Origin: Chara braunii
Taxonomy: Eukaryota > Streptophyta > Charophyceae > Charales > Characeae
DNA length: 35,404 nucleotides
Assembly (NCBI GenBank): GCA_003427395.1
Contig: BFEA01000018.1
Coordinates: 5,077,993 to 5,113,396 of the forward strand
Direction of reading: 5' to 3'
Positions within the stretch are counted from its first letter, which is position 1; each line of letters begins with the position of its first letter. This document shows, piece after piece, positions 20,036-30,059 of this stretch. Below the pieces are notes generated by a model, which was not told where the DNA came from, did not search any database, and worked only from the letters and a program-made list of their open reading frames with translations. A program made the translations under genes and the position numbers.

Positions 20036-20041
20036 GTAAGT
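20036..20041 (+). promoter_or_regulatory. Consensus 5' splice donor in the LTR leader
   Basis: TAG|GTAAGT matches the donor consensus across the junction. It sits about 190 bp before the LTR end, upstream of the PBS. Paired with the acceptors at 20519 and 27285 it would make spliced gag and second-ORF messages. The same signal would recur in the 3' LTR. Confidence 0.45.
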
Positions 20042-20229
20042 CGTGCCTCACGTAGGCCCTATCCTGTCGTAGGGGCTCGCGAGAGGTATGGCTGGCGCAC
20101 CCGGCCAGAGCGGCTTGTGGAAGCTCCATGTATATTGCGACGAAGGGTTCTAAAAACCAACTCCTGCGTGACGCGGCCGGAAGGTCCCGCGCTGCCCCCG
20201 TGCGGTGCCGGACCGATGCGCCCGACAGG

Positions 20230-20247
20230 TGGCGCCGTTGCCGGGGA
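20230..20247 (+). promoter_or_regulatory. Primer binding site, tRNA-Asp type
   Basis: TGGCGCCGTTGCCGGGGA is the form known from plant Ty3/Gypsy elements and complements a tRNA-Asp 3' end. It begins two bases after the LTR terminal CA. It primes minus-strand DNA synthesis and fixes the right edge of the 5' LTR. Confidence 0.85.
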
Positions 20248-20517
20248 TAACGGAAAGCCTACCGTTGTCCCTGGTGGAACGACATCCGGGTATGAGAGTT
20301 GAATAAGAAAAGGCATAAAAGAGTGATGAGAAGGTAATGAAAGAATATATGAATGATTAAGTGTAGGTGGGGAAATTTACCTACCCAAGTAGAGGAAGTA
20401 TGAGGGAAGATCGTGTTAACTTTGGGTAAAGTAAGTACTAAAGGTTAGGTGGGACGGATGTAATAGATCGGTCAAGGTATAATGTTGAATAAGGGGATGT
20501 GCTTGTTTTCTTTTGCC

Positions 20518-20519
20518 AG
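20518..20519 (+). promoter_or_regulatory. Candidate 3' splice acceptor before gag
   Basis: A pyrimidine-rich tract GCTTGTTTTCTTTTGCCAG ends in AG 24 bases before the gag ATG. With the donor at 20036 it defines a possible 484-nt leader intron that contains the PBS. Confidence 0.45.
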
Positions 20520-20543
20520 GGGACTTAAAAAGAAGAGGCTATT

Positions 20544-22329
20544 ATGATGCCTGAGACTGGCGGCGCATCAGTTGTTCCCAAGAAGGGTCTGACACTCGAT
20601 GACCTCATCGCGACCATCGACCGACATGAAAGGAACCCGAACAACATCCCAAAGGTCGATACTTTCCACTTCTGTGGGGAGAGAGTTTCAGAATGGCTAG
20701 AGAGGGTGGAACAAGCTTTGGTCGGGCGGCCGGATGTTGTAAAGTTTCAACGCATCCTTCAGTATGTCCTCCACAGCTACCATCAGGAGGTGAAGAAAGT
20801 CATAGATGCGGCTCAAGGTAGCTGGGAGAGGTTCAATGAGGGAATGCAGAGGAAATACCGCCTGGGAGACGGGTTGTTGACTACCACGGACCTTGAGGCG
20901 ATGAACAAAGAAGATTTTACGACTATAGGGGCCTTTGTTCAAGAATTTAAGAAGAGGGTGCGGAAGGTCCATGGGATTTCGGAGGAAGCACAGTGCGCCA
21001 TCTTCCTGGGGCTACTCACAGCATCGGAGGCCGTCGAATTGACGAGACATGGAGGAGGTAGCACTAAGCTCACCTGGGCCACCATTGACAGAGGGGTGGA
21101 AGTTGGGTGCTTGGACCAGGTGGAACAACGTCAGGTACGCCTGCAAAGACAGAAGAGAAAGGAAAGAGATGCGACCGCTTCTGNGACCCCNGNAGTAACA
21201 AGGATTGTTACAGACGTATTGGCACAGCTAGGGTATGCGACAGAGCCGGTGGTGCAAAGGAGGGTGGTGACGGCTGTTAAAGTAAAAGAAAAAGAGTCAG
21301 TGATAGAGGAGGCTGGTCAGGAGGAGCTCTGGGAAAAAGGAAGAGCCCGTGCCGCAGCACCTGACGAAGGTCCAGCGCAAAGTGCGTAATTTGGTGCGGG
21401 GCGGACAGGGATCAGGAAAAGCGCAGGCGCAGGCAGCAGCCCCTTTAGATGTGGCGGTTCCATCATCTACTACGGGCCCCTCGCAAGGTGGGGCGCCCTT
21501 CTATGGACAGTGGTCCTGACCGGTGATCAACGCAATTGTGCCATGCGGAAGCACGCCGCCAGTAGCCGGACCGCAAATGAGTATGCCACCACCCATCTAC
21601 CCCGCGGCCCAAGCCCAACCTGTGGCCCCGCCACCGTCACCTGATCCCAGTTCACAGGGCAGTGTTGTAGGAGGTGGGAACCAGGGGCAGGGCAATCAAG
21701 GCAGTGAAGGGAGGGGTGGAGGAAAGGGGCGAGGCATGAATGGCGGCGGAAGAGGAAGGCAATGGAATGGCCAAGGCCAGGGGTACCAAGGCCAAGGGAG
21801 TCAAGGCCAGGGGTACCAAGGCCAAGGGAGTCAAGGCCAGGGGTACCAAAGCCAAGGGAGTCAAGGCCAAGGGTACCAAGGTCAGGGCTATCAAGGTCGG
21901 GGGGATCAGGGAAGTCAGGGGTATGGAAGACTCCGCTTTGACTGGAGGACGGCCATCTGTCAACATTGTGACCAGCAGGGCCACACTATAAGGTTCTGTA
22001 ATATAAGACGGGAAGACGAGAGAAGTGGACTGATTTCCTCTACTATGGATGGGAATATCTACGATCAGTTTGGGGAGGTCATTGACAGAAGGCTTGGAAG
22101 AGTGAGGGCTGAAGCCCAACGAAGAGCGGCAGCTGGACCACCACCCCCTGCCATGTTCAGGCTATGGCAGGAAAAGGAGAAACCACCGTTTGGGGTGGAA
22201 GAAGTGGGGAGCGATGAGGAAGTGACTCAAGGGCTGCGAGGAGGAAGTGAGACGGAAGAGGCCATAATCATCGAGTCAGATGACGAGGATGAGGAGGAAA
22301 GAACGGAGCCTCTGTCCGTCTTATTTTAG
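20544..22329 (+). pseudogene. gag: gag polyprotein (capsid/nucleocapsid), broken reading frame
   Basis: The reading starts at ATGATG, 24 bases after a likely acceptor. The first 281 codons give a retroviral-type Gag segment, including DTFHFCGERVSEWLERVEQA and a WERFNEGMQRKYRLG stretch typical of Ty3 capsids. The frame ends at TAA 21387, but clear Gag sequence continues in the next frame from about 21340, where an A5 run suggests a one-base indel. A TGA at 21517 interrupts that frame. It then holds a Gly/Gln-rich tandem repeat (21772-21905) and a zinc knuckle CQHCDQQGHTIRFC (C-x2-C-x4-H-x4-C, near 21958-22000), ending in an acidic tail and TAG at 22327. Gag packages element RNA into particles. 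This copy needs at least two corrections to read through. Confidence 0.8.
21772..21905 (+). repeat. 30-bp tandem repeat encoding Gly-Gln-Tyr/Ser units inside gag
   Basis: The unit encodes GQGYQGQGSQ and is repeated about four times, just before the zinc knuckle. Such low-complexity basic/glutamine-glycine stretches are common in nucleocapsids; repeat copy number could vary among element copies. Confidence 0.85.
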
Positions 22330-23047
22330 AAGATGGAGGACTTGCTGGATAAGATGGGGAGGTACCAACAGAAGCTGGTAGGCCTCTGTGAAGGAGTGAA
22401 AGGATGGAAGTCTAATGTTCCCACAGTATTCCTTTATGACTCCGGCCCGGAGTCAGCGCCTGGGCGACCCGGAGTAAATGTGGTGGGGTTGTGCCCTCAA
22501 CCCGGAATGAGGGGGAGACCCCTCACTCCGCAGGCCCGGCTGGCACAGGCAGCGCGAACGAGAAATCAAGCCAAGGCCGGTACTAGCCAAGAGCCTCCAA
22601 GGGGGAAACACGAACCAGGGAGAAGGAAAGAGGCTGTGGAAGTAGAGGACGACGATGATGAAGAGGAAGAGGACGAGAGGCTGCGCAGAGAAGAGGATCA
22701 GAGAGCGGAGCAGCGGGCAAGGAAAAAGGGGACCAGGGGAGAGGCCGAACCGGTCATACATGACGGACCGCCCAAAAAGAAGAAATACGCGGTCCGGTTG
22801 GAAGAGGGATTTGATGTAGAGAAGGTGATTGACCGGCTGCTGGAAGGGCATAATGACCTCATGACCCTGAAGGAAATCCTAGCGTCAGCCCCGCGACTCC
22901 GCGATGAACTGAAGGGGAGGTTATCACGGCGCCTGGTGCCCAATGTCCATCTGGGTACGATCCTGCCCCAGGAGGCAGAGTGGGCGGAGTCAGGTACGAA
23001 GATGGACTGGAAGTGCGTAGCCTGCGGTACGGTGGATTTGATGGTGA
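22330..23047 (+). pseudogene. gag-pol acidic linker region
   Basis: After the TAG at 22327 the same frame continues as 238 or more codons: a KMEDLLDKMGRYQQKL coiled-coil-like start, a proline/arginine-rich middle, a Glu/Asp run near 22650-22680 and a basic KKKKYAVRLEEGFDVEKV segment. It leads into the protease. The TAG may be a true gag-pol boundary (read-through) or a decay mutation. No domain name can be given. Confidence 0.55.
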
Positions 23048-23764
23048 AGGGTTCCAAGTGCAAAGCCCTTGCTAACCGGGGCAGAGATGAACATTATTCG
23101 GGAGGCGGACGCGATCAGATTCAGGCTGGATATAGACCGTTCTGATTGCGGTATTTTGCATGGAGCCAGCTGTAAGGCCATGTTTTGCGGGACAACCTCG
23201 AATGTGCTCGTCGAGGTTGGAAGGGTGAAGGCCAGGGCATGTTTCTTCATAATGTCAGACGTGGACCATGGAATCCTTCTGGGGAGGTCATTCGTAAGCA
23301 GGACAGAGACCATCATGTTCAACAAACATGATGGGACGTTGATCCTCCTCTTATGCGATCCTGCCTGCGGAAATTATGAAATAATTACTTGCAGGAATTC
23401 CGGGTCAAGGAGTATAAGGAACCGGCCCAATCTAGGATCATTCACAATCGAGGAGTCGGAAGGGGAGCGCAGGAGGCTCTGGGCAGAGCCCGAAGCAGGA
23501 GAGAGGGTGGAAGTATTTTCCCTCAGCCTGTCAGATGTTGGGAAGGCCATGGACCTGGTGGCCGCGCATGAGATGGCAGATCAGGATGCCATCCAGGCCT
23601 TGAGGGAACAAGTTCTGGAATGCCCTGAGGCAGGAAGGTTGAAACTGGTATATCGGCTCCCAGGCAGTAAAGGGAACCCCGCATCAGCGCAAACACAATC
23701 CGTGAGTCGGCCTTTTTTAGGGGACGGCTCAAGCAGGGTTCTCAAAGGCGGTACAAGACGGTAG
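23048..23764 (+). pseudogene. Retroviral-type aspartic protease and following linker, frameshifted
   Basis: Frame +2 relative to the linker encodes a pepsin-type retroviral protease: TGAEMNIIREADA resembles the region after the active-site D-S/T-G, and DHGILLGRSFV matches the conserved ILLGR strand. The residue expected to be the catalytic Asp reads Leu (LLTGAE), so the site looks lost or a small indel moved the frame there. An acidic linker follows, and the frame ends at TAG 23762. The pol reading moves back to the earlier frame before RT, probably at the T6 run near 23713. The enzyme would normally cut Gag-Pol inside the particle. Confidence 0.7.
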
Positions 23765-24360
23765 ATAAGAAGTGCCGCCCGGTACCCGTCCTCATCACAG
23801 AGGACGAGGAAGCATATTACGAGAGGGAACGAGGGTTGATTCGACNAATGAGGGAAAGTGCTTTAGCAGGGCCATGTCGTATCAATGAAGGGAACGAGAA
23901 GGAGTTGATCATAGGGGAGTCTGATTTCCTGCTGCCTCAGGAGCGAACGTTGATGGTGGAATTAATGGAGAGGAAGCATCGCGCCTACGCGTTTAGTGAC
24001 GAGGAGCGTGGCCGGCTGGATGTAGATAAGATACCTATGATCCGCATCCGCACCGTGCCACACGAGCCTTGGAACATGAGAGGGGACCGATATCCCAATC
24101 CTGACAAGGAAAGGAAGGTGGTGGATTATCTCGACGGCAAGATACGTACTCACGTCGCCGACTATTCAAGTGGACCCTATGCGTCCCCGTGGTTCTGCTT
24201 TATTAAGCCTAACGGGACGCTGCGGTGGGTGCAGGATTTGCANAGANTGAATGNNGTGACNGTGCGAGATGCTGGAGGACTGCCGAATGCAGACGCGCTG
24301 TCGGAATCCTGTGCTGGAAGGCCTATAATTTCGCTTATAGACCTTTACTCAGGATACGAT
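23765..24360 (+). pseudogene. Reverse transcriptase, N-terminal part (fingers/palm start)
   Basis: The frame carries VDKKCRPVPVLI, a long pre-RT segment, then PYASPWFCFIKPNGTLRWV and SLIDLYSGYD, the first conserved RT blocks. Ambiguous bases at 23846 and 24243-24261 blur several codons. It runs straight into a 345-N gap, which would hold the catalytic YxDD block. The distance fits the family spacing, but the frame differs by one or two bases across the gap, so the N count is only an estimate. Confidence 0.8.
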
Positions 24361-24705
24361 NNNNNNNNNNNNNNNNNNNNNNNNNNNNNNNNNNNNNNNN
24401 NNNNNNNNNNNNNNNNNNNNNNNNNNNNNNNNNNNNNNNNNNNNNNNNNNNNNNNNNNNNNNNNNNNNNNNNNNNNNNNNNNNNNNNNNNNNNNNNNNNN
24501 NNNNNNNNNNNNNNNNNNNNNNNNNNNNNNNNNNNNNNNNNNNNNNNNNNNNNNNNNNNNNNNNNNNNNNNNNNNNNNNNNNNNNNNNNNNNNNNNNNNN
24601 NNNNNNNNNNNNNNNNNNNNNNNNNNNNNNNNNNNNNNNNNNNNNNNNNNNNNNNNNNNNNNNNNNNNNNNNNNNNNNNNNNNNNNNNNNNNNNNNNNNN
24701 NNNNN
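24361..24705. other. Assembly gap (345 N) in the RT core
   Basis: All bases are N. The gap removes RT motifs from just after SLIDLYSGYD to just before the thumb region. Confidence 1.
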
Positions 24706-27142
24706 TGAGCCTGCTCGAAGAGCATAACCTCACGGCAAGCGGGGCCAAATCCAGACACTGCATGAGGGAAGCGACTATCTTGGGGATAGTCTGCAATGAG
24801 AAGGGCCGAAGGTCGGATGTGAAGAACACGGACAAGATTACTGAGTGGCCAGTTCCGTTCCACTCAATAACTGATGTGAGGAGCTTCTTTGGTACGTGTG
24901 GATTTTTGAGGGCCTTCGTCAAGAACTTTGCCGCTAAGACTGAACACCTGAGGAAGTTAGTCCGTCAGGATCAGGAATGGGTATGGGGTGAGGAACAAGA
25001 AGAGGTGGTGGCAAAAATGAAAGAGGAATTTCGAGAAGGAGGGTTCGTGTTAGGAGCACCAGATTATGACGCCACAGAGACGCGACCCTTCATTGTCGAA
25101 ACGGATGCGGGACCGACCGCCTTAGGGGGAGTTCTAATACAGACCGACATGGAAGGAAAGGAAAGGCCCTTGCGATTTGAGAGCCAGACTCTCAGTACGA
25201 CAGAGAGAAACTACTCTCAGTTCAAGAGGGAGACCGTTGCTGTCCTCCACTGTCTGCGAATCTTCCGGAACTATGTCTTCGGCAGGAGATTTATTTTGAG
25301 AGTGGATCCGACCGCCCTGGCCTACTCTCTAAGGAATTACGTTCCATCGGATCCGACGATTGCCAGATGGCTGACGTACATCTGGATGTTCAATTTCGAA
25401 TTAGAACGGATTCCTGGTAGTAAGAACCGGGCAGACGGGCTGAGTCGGATCAACTGGGATAAGCAGAAAGGGGAGGCGGTGGAGAATACGCCCCTAGTTG
25501 ATGGATTTCTAGATCGGGAAGAAGATGTTCGTCTCCATATCAATAAGTGGTTGCTGCGAGTGCCCAGCTGTGTAGGCTATCCTATTTGGCAAGCGCCGAG
25601 CGGATATGAAAGGAGGACCAAGTTGGTCCTCAAACCCTTTAAAGAAGAGGATCCCTCGGGCGGTAAGGATGTTCAGTGGATTGAGGAAGGACCTGGCCAG
25701 GTAGAACGGCATGAGGACGTGATGGGAGGAATGTATCTCCTCGTCAATACGTTATTGCAGGAAAGCCTAGACCAATCAGGCTCGTTGAACCCGGCAGGGA
25801 ATGTGGACGAAATACCCGAGAGCCAGGACGACGAGTTCGAAGAAGGGGAAATTAAGGAAGCTTTTCGTGCAGAGGAGTACGACGGGATCTACCTAGAGCT
25901 GAGGCTTCTTCTGTCATGTGAAATGCGGCTAAGAGATGCGAGCGATATGGCTCAAAGGATGCTGCAGCGCTACTTAGTGCGACACGGTCACCTTTTCGTG
26001 AGAAGGGAAGTGGGGAATCCCAAGAGAGTCGTCTGCGGTAGGAATCGTCAGATCGACGTTGTAGCGGCGCTTCACGATGGTATTGCAGGAGGACATCGAG
26101 GGGTACAAGCCACGTATGCCAAAATAAGTGAGTTGTACTACTGGGATGGGATGATGGATATGGCCGGAAAGTTTTGCCGATCTTGCGTACCTTGCCAGGA
26201 AAGATCCCGTTTAAGGCAAGGAGAGCCGCTGCATCCCAGGCTAGAGCCAGAGGTGGGGGCTGTAGTGCATCTCGATCTACTTTTTATGCCACTTGGGGAT
26301 CAAGGCTATAACTATATCTTCGATGCGCGCGATAACCTGTCTGGGTTCGTAGACGGGCGTGCTATTCGCACAAAGACCAGGTCAGTCCTGGTGAGCTGCA
26401 TCGAGGAGTACTACCTGCGTTATCCTTTCGTCAGGGAATTCGTAATGGACAGGGGATCAGAGTTTACCTGCCAGGAGGTGCAAGAACTGTTATCAAGGTA
26501 TGGTGTGGCAGCCAACTACACCACGACCGCGCACCCCCAGGCAAATGCTCCCGTAGAGAGAGGACATAGTACCATTACGAATCTCCTGACCAAATGGACC
26601 GAAGGTAGGCCTAATCAATGACCAAGATACCTAAGGGCGACTTTCTTTGTTGAGAACATTACAGTAAAGAGATCCACCAAGTACGCACCTGCGACGCTGT
26701 GGTACGGAAGGCATGCCACCTTCCCTATCGAAAGTTTTCTTAAGACATGGAGGCGCCAGGATTTGGAAGTTAACCTGTCATTTGAAGAGTTGCTCGATAT
26801 TCGGGCGCGGCAGGTTGGGGCGATAGAAAAAAGAATCCAGGAGACATCTGATCAGGTGGCGAGAAGCCGTATGGATGATAAGGCTCGATGGGATGAGTCT
26901 GCGCGAGTGAGGAAAGTACCCTTGGTAGTCGGGGATGTCGTGCTTCTCTACGATACATCGCTGGAGAAGCAGTGGTCCACGAAGTCGATAAGAGATGGTT
27001 AGGTCCTTACCGAATCGCACGGGTCGGAGACTTCGGAGCGTACCAGATCGAGGAGTTAAATGAGACTGAGTGGAAGGATTGGGTATCTGGAACGCGACTG
27101 AAGAAATTTGTGGCGAGAGAAGAGGTAAGAGAGATGACCTGA
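24706..27142 (+). pseudogene. pol: pol: RT thumb, RNase H and integrase (Ty3/Gypsy order), with stop and frameshift
   Basis: From 24708 the frame encodes the RT thumb (ILGIVCNEKGRRSD, SFFGTCGFLRAFVKNFA), then RNase H at about 25080-25450 (ETDAG with Asp at 25104, TTERNYSQFKRE, and the ADGLSR end). An acidic spacer of about 200 codons follows. Integrase has an HHCC zinc finger (His 26073 and 26094, Cys 26184 and 26193) and D-D-x35-E (Asp 26274, Asp 26448, Glu 26556). TGA at 26619 interrupts the same frame, which continues as clear integrase C-terminus (APATLWYGRHATFPIE). A one-base shift near 26990 moves to WLGPYRI and a GAYQIEEL-type end, stopping at TGA 27140-27142. No chromodomain is seen. 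The products would copy the RNA and integrate the cDNA. Confidence 0.9.
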
Positions 27143-27283
27143 CCGCCTTTAGAATAGAAGTAACAGGGTGTGTAGGTTAGGAAGGATGCATGCTGCATGA
27201 GTATGGTCTGGCCTGAGCTTGCTCTGATTATCACCTGCTTGCTTACCCCAATGTGTGCCTGTTGTCTCCTTCGCCTGTTGTGC

Positions 27284-27285
27284 AG
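27284..27285 (+). promoter_or_regulatory. Candidate 3' splice acceptor before the second gag-like ORF
   Basis: TGTCTCCTTCGCCTGTTGTG is followed at once by CAG: a long pyrimidine-rich tract with AG at 27284-27285, 22 bases before the ATG at 27308. This mirrors the arrangement upstream of gag. Confidence 0.45.
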
Positions 27286-27307
27286 GTCTGACTTTACGAA
27301 GACAGCC

Positions 27308-30059
27308 ATGCCAAGAGGAGGGAAGGGGACACGGCCGCCTCAGAGGCCGTTGGGCGCATCAGGAGGATATGAGCGGCATGGGCCTCGCCATCGAGAGAGT
27401 ACTCCAGTCTACAATGATGGGGACATCGAGCTATTCCTGGACAGTTTCTGGGAGCATGCGAGGCNTATGGGCTGGACCGTCGCTCAGGTGATTGAGAGAT
27501 TGAGGGGAGCAGGTAGGTTCGAAGAGCCCATTGCCAGGATTCGTAGGGAGGCGACGACGAGGCAGGGGGTAGAGATGAGGATGGAGGAGTTGCGACCCTC
27601 GCCTGTGGGACCTGATGGCAGGCCGATCCGCCTGGAGATTGGAAATGCGTCGGACTTCATCCCCGCGTTTGAATGGTTCATGCAAGAGCAGGGCATACCA
27701 AAAGATGATTGGATGCAGACGCTACCACTCTGGACCAGGAAGGCGGAAAGACCACTGGCTATGCAGATGAGGGACATGGCACGAGATTGGGAGAGCTGCA
27801 GGGCACATTTCAGAGAGGCCTTTCGACGGCCAGAGCTCCCTCAGCCCAGAGTCGAGAGGCGGCAGAGGAGTCAGAGGCCGAGGGACCCTGAGCCCAGGGA
27901 GGTGAGACCATCTCGAGGAGGACGGAAGGCCCTAGCCAGGAGAGAGCAGGAGCTAGAGGATGAGGAGCGAGGGGCATACCCTNAGTGTGGGTTGGGGCCA
28001 GTGAAGTTCCATCGTTTTACTGAGGGTGGATTGAGGAGGTCGCCAGCAAACACACAGGGGGAGCCACCAGCATCAGAGGGGCCCTTGAGGGAATTGGAGA
28101 TGCATTTAGATATTTCTCGGTGGAGGGCGTCGCTTCAGGGTGAGGGGCATGGAGAGCAGGCAGAGGAGGTGTCATGAGAGGAGGTGCCACGAGAGGAGGT
28201 GCCACAGGGGGAGATACCACGAGAGGAGATGCCACGAGAGGAGGTACCACAGGAAGAGGTCCGGGGTACTCAGCGAGAGAGAGGGCTGGGCGATGAGGGG
28301 AGACGTGCAGGGAAGGAAGTGATAGAGGTTGGAGAGGACACGCCCCCACAGACGCCAGCAGTGGGTTTGAAACTCGGGGATGCACCAAGGAGCACCCGAC
28401 AGGCAAATGAGGGGTTGCAGAGAGAGGAGACCCCTTTACCTTCGTCAGAAAAGGCTCCTTCGCGAGAAGGGAGGGCAGAAAGAAGGAGAGAGAGGGCAGC
28501 TGTAAGGAGAGAAGCTTTGATCCTGATTGATAGGCACCTAGCAGCTCATGCCCTGGAGCACCCAGACCTGGAGGGGCCAGCACCTGCAGAGCCACGCCAG
28601 GAGTCATGCCAGCCCGAGAAGGAGATGGAAGCAGAGATCCCAAAGAGGGTCGACCTCCGCACGAGGGAAAGGGTGTCAGCTGGAGAAACGGCTAAAGAAA
28701 AGAGAGCAAGAAGAACTAGACGGATAGATGAGATATGGCAGGAGAGGCAGAGGTTGGAGGCAGCGGGGGAGCTTCCGCAACAGCAACAGGAGAGGCAGAG
28801 ATCGGAAGCAGCAGGAGCACTCCCAGGTCAGCCACCCAGTGCGCCAACCAAGGCCCCGGAGATTCCTGAGATGTGGAGAGACTTCTGGGAGCAGAGAGGA
28901 GAGGAGCTTCCATTGCCAGTCAGAGCCGGGTTTGGGGTGGCCAGGAAGGCGGAAGAAAGGTTAGATCGTAAAATCAAGTTCCTGGCCAAGACCACTTTTG
29001 ACCGGCACTTGTTATTGGAGGGCGATCTGGCGGGGAAGAAAATGAAGGAAGCCAGCCATGGAGTACGTCTGGAGGCTATGGAGATGGAAATTCAGGAACT
29101 TAGGGCTTTGGTGGCCATCCAGGCAGCTATCATTGAGAGCCTGAGGCAGCAAACCCAGGGAAAGATGAACAGACCAGAGAGCATCCGGCAGGGAGAGCAG
29201 CCGGCAGGGAGAGCAGAGGCAGCCAGGACAAGGATTGCCAGGACAGCCATCTGCGACAGAGCCTCGCCAGGAGCCACCTATGGGGAGGGTTATCCTGGAG
29301 TCAGAGGAGGCGATAGCACAGAGACAGGCGGAGAAAGAGGCGTTCGAGTTCAGAGCCCCTACCGAGCTCGCGACACTGCCAGTAGCAGCGGCGGGCCCAG
29401 TCGTACCTTTGGCAGTAGAGGAGGGGCTGCCACCATCTAGCAGNGAGCCGGCTCAGGGCTCAGTAGAGGAATCCATGGGCGTGCTCCTTGAGGCGGTGCA
29501 TACTATGCAGGAGGAGGTGAGTTTGTTTTCACCTGAGATGAGGATAGAGGAGTCTCTTGAGAGAGAGATGGGGATTGAGGAGGAGGGTGCCATCGAGGGC
29601 AGACTCCAGAGGATAGGCACACCTGAGTATGGACCAGAGGAGATTGAGGAGCAGCCCATGGCAGTGCCAGAGGCGACACTCGAGAGGAGGCCTCAGAGGT
29701 TGGACACGCCCGAGTATGTCCCAGCGACAGAGGATTTGAGAGGCAGACTAGGATCTTGGGCTACTAGATCTGGGTCTGGTGGACCGGTTCCGGGGACAGA
29801 GCAGCAGGAAGTCATTAGTACCGCAACTCCTCGATCAGAGCAGCAGGGGGGTGTCCGTACCTTGGAGGGATCTCCTTCATCGCTACCTCCTCAGCCAAGG
29901 AAGAAGAAGTTCAAGAGAAAGGTAGATCAGCTATGTTTTTACTGCAAGAGGGACGTGCATCTGGCTTTGGACTGTCTCAAGTTTCTTGAGGATAAGGCAG
30001 CAGGGAAGATCTCAGAGGTAGGGGGTAAAATGTATGATAGAGAGGGTAGGATAGTATAG
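27308..30059 (+). pseudogene. Second gag-like ORF downstream of pol, with zinc knuckle
   Basis: From ATG 27308 the frame gives a basic start, then capsid-like segments YNDGDIELFLDSFWEHA, DFIPAFEWFMQEQGIP and ESCRAHFREAFRR, followed by a long charged, Glu/Arg-rich region (PREEVPQ-type repeats near 28175-28260, coiled-coil-like stretches to about 29160). A TGA at 28175-28177 interrupts; the next codons continue the same repeat. A frame change near 29210-29235 leads to the last 270 codons, which end with a zinc knuckle CFYCKRDVHLALDC (C-x2-C-x4-H-x4-C, 29934-29975) and TAG at 30057. Capsid-like plus knuckle layout is that of Gag, but it lies after integrase in sense orientation. An upstream in-frame ATG at 27197 would add a hydrophobic leader. 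Alternatives are a captured gag or a nested gag-only element. Confidence 0.7.

Larger units (their letters stand above)
12537..20227 (+). repeat. 5' LTR, about 7.7 kb
   Basis: The left edge is where sequence identity with 32095 onwards starts, at TGTCGG. The right edge is placed at CCGACA, an exact inverted match, two bases before the tRNA-Asp-like primer binding site. Only about the first 2.4 kb can be compared with the 3' LTR inside the window, so the right edge rests on the terminal inverted repeat and the PBS. The LTR contains no supported ORF. It holds a U6-like pair (13639-13891), hairpin arrays (14350-14980, 16901-17590, 17866-18440) and several single Ns marking uncertain assembly. 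Confidence 0.8.

Noticed and set aside
24225-24360. Open frame overlapping RT before the N gap in another frame
   Set aside because: It is open only because the Ns carry it into the downstream frame; the RT motifs are in the other frame there.
27197-27307. Hydrophobic leader (env-like signal or membrane segment) for the second ORF
   Set aside because: The in-frame ATG at 27197 gives a Leu/Cys-rich stretch, but it is encoded by the pyrimidine tract of a likely splice acceptor, so it is more simply intron sequence. Not excluded.
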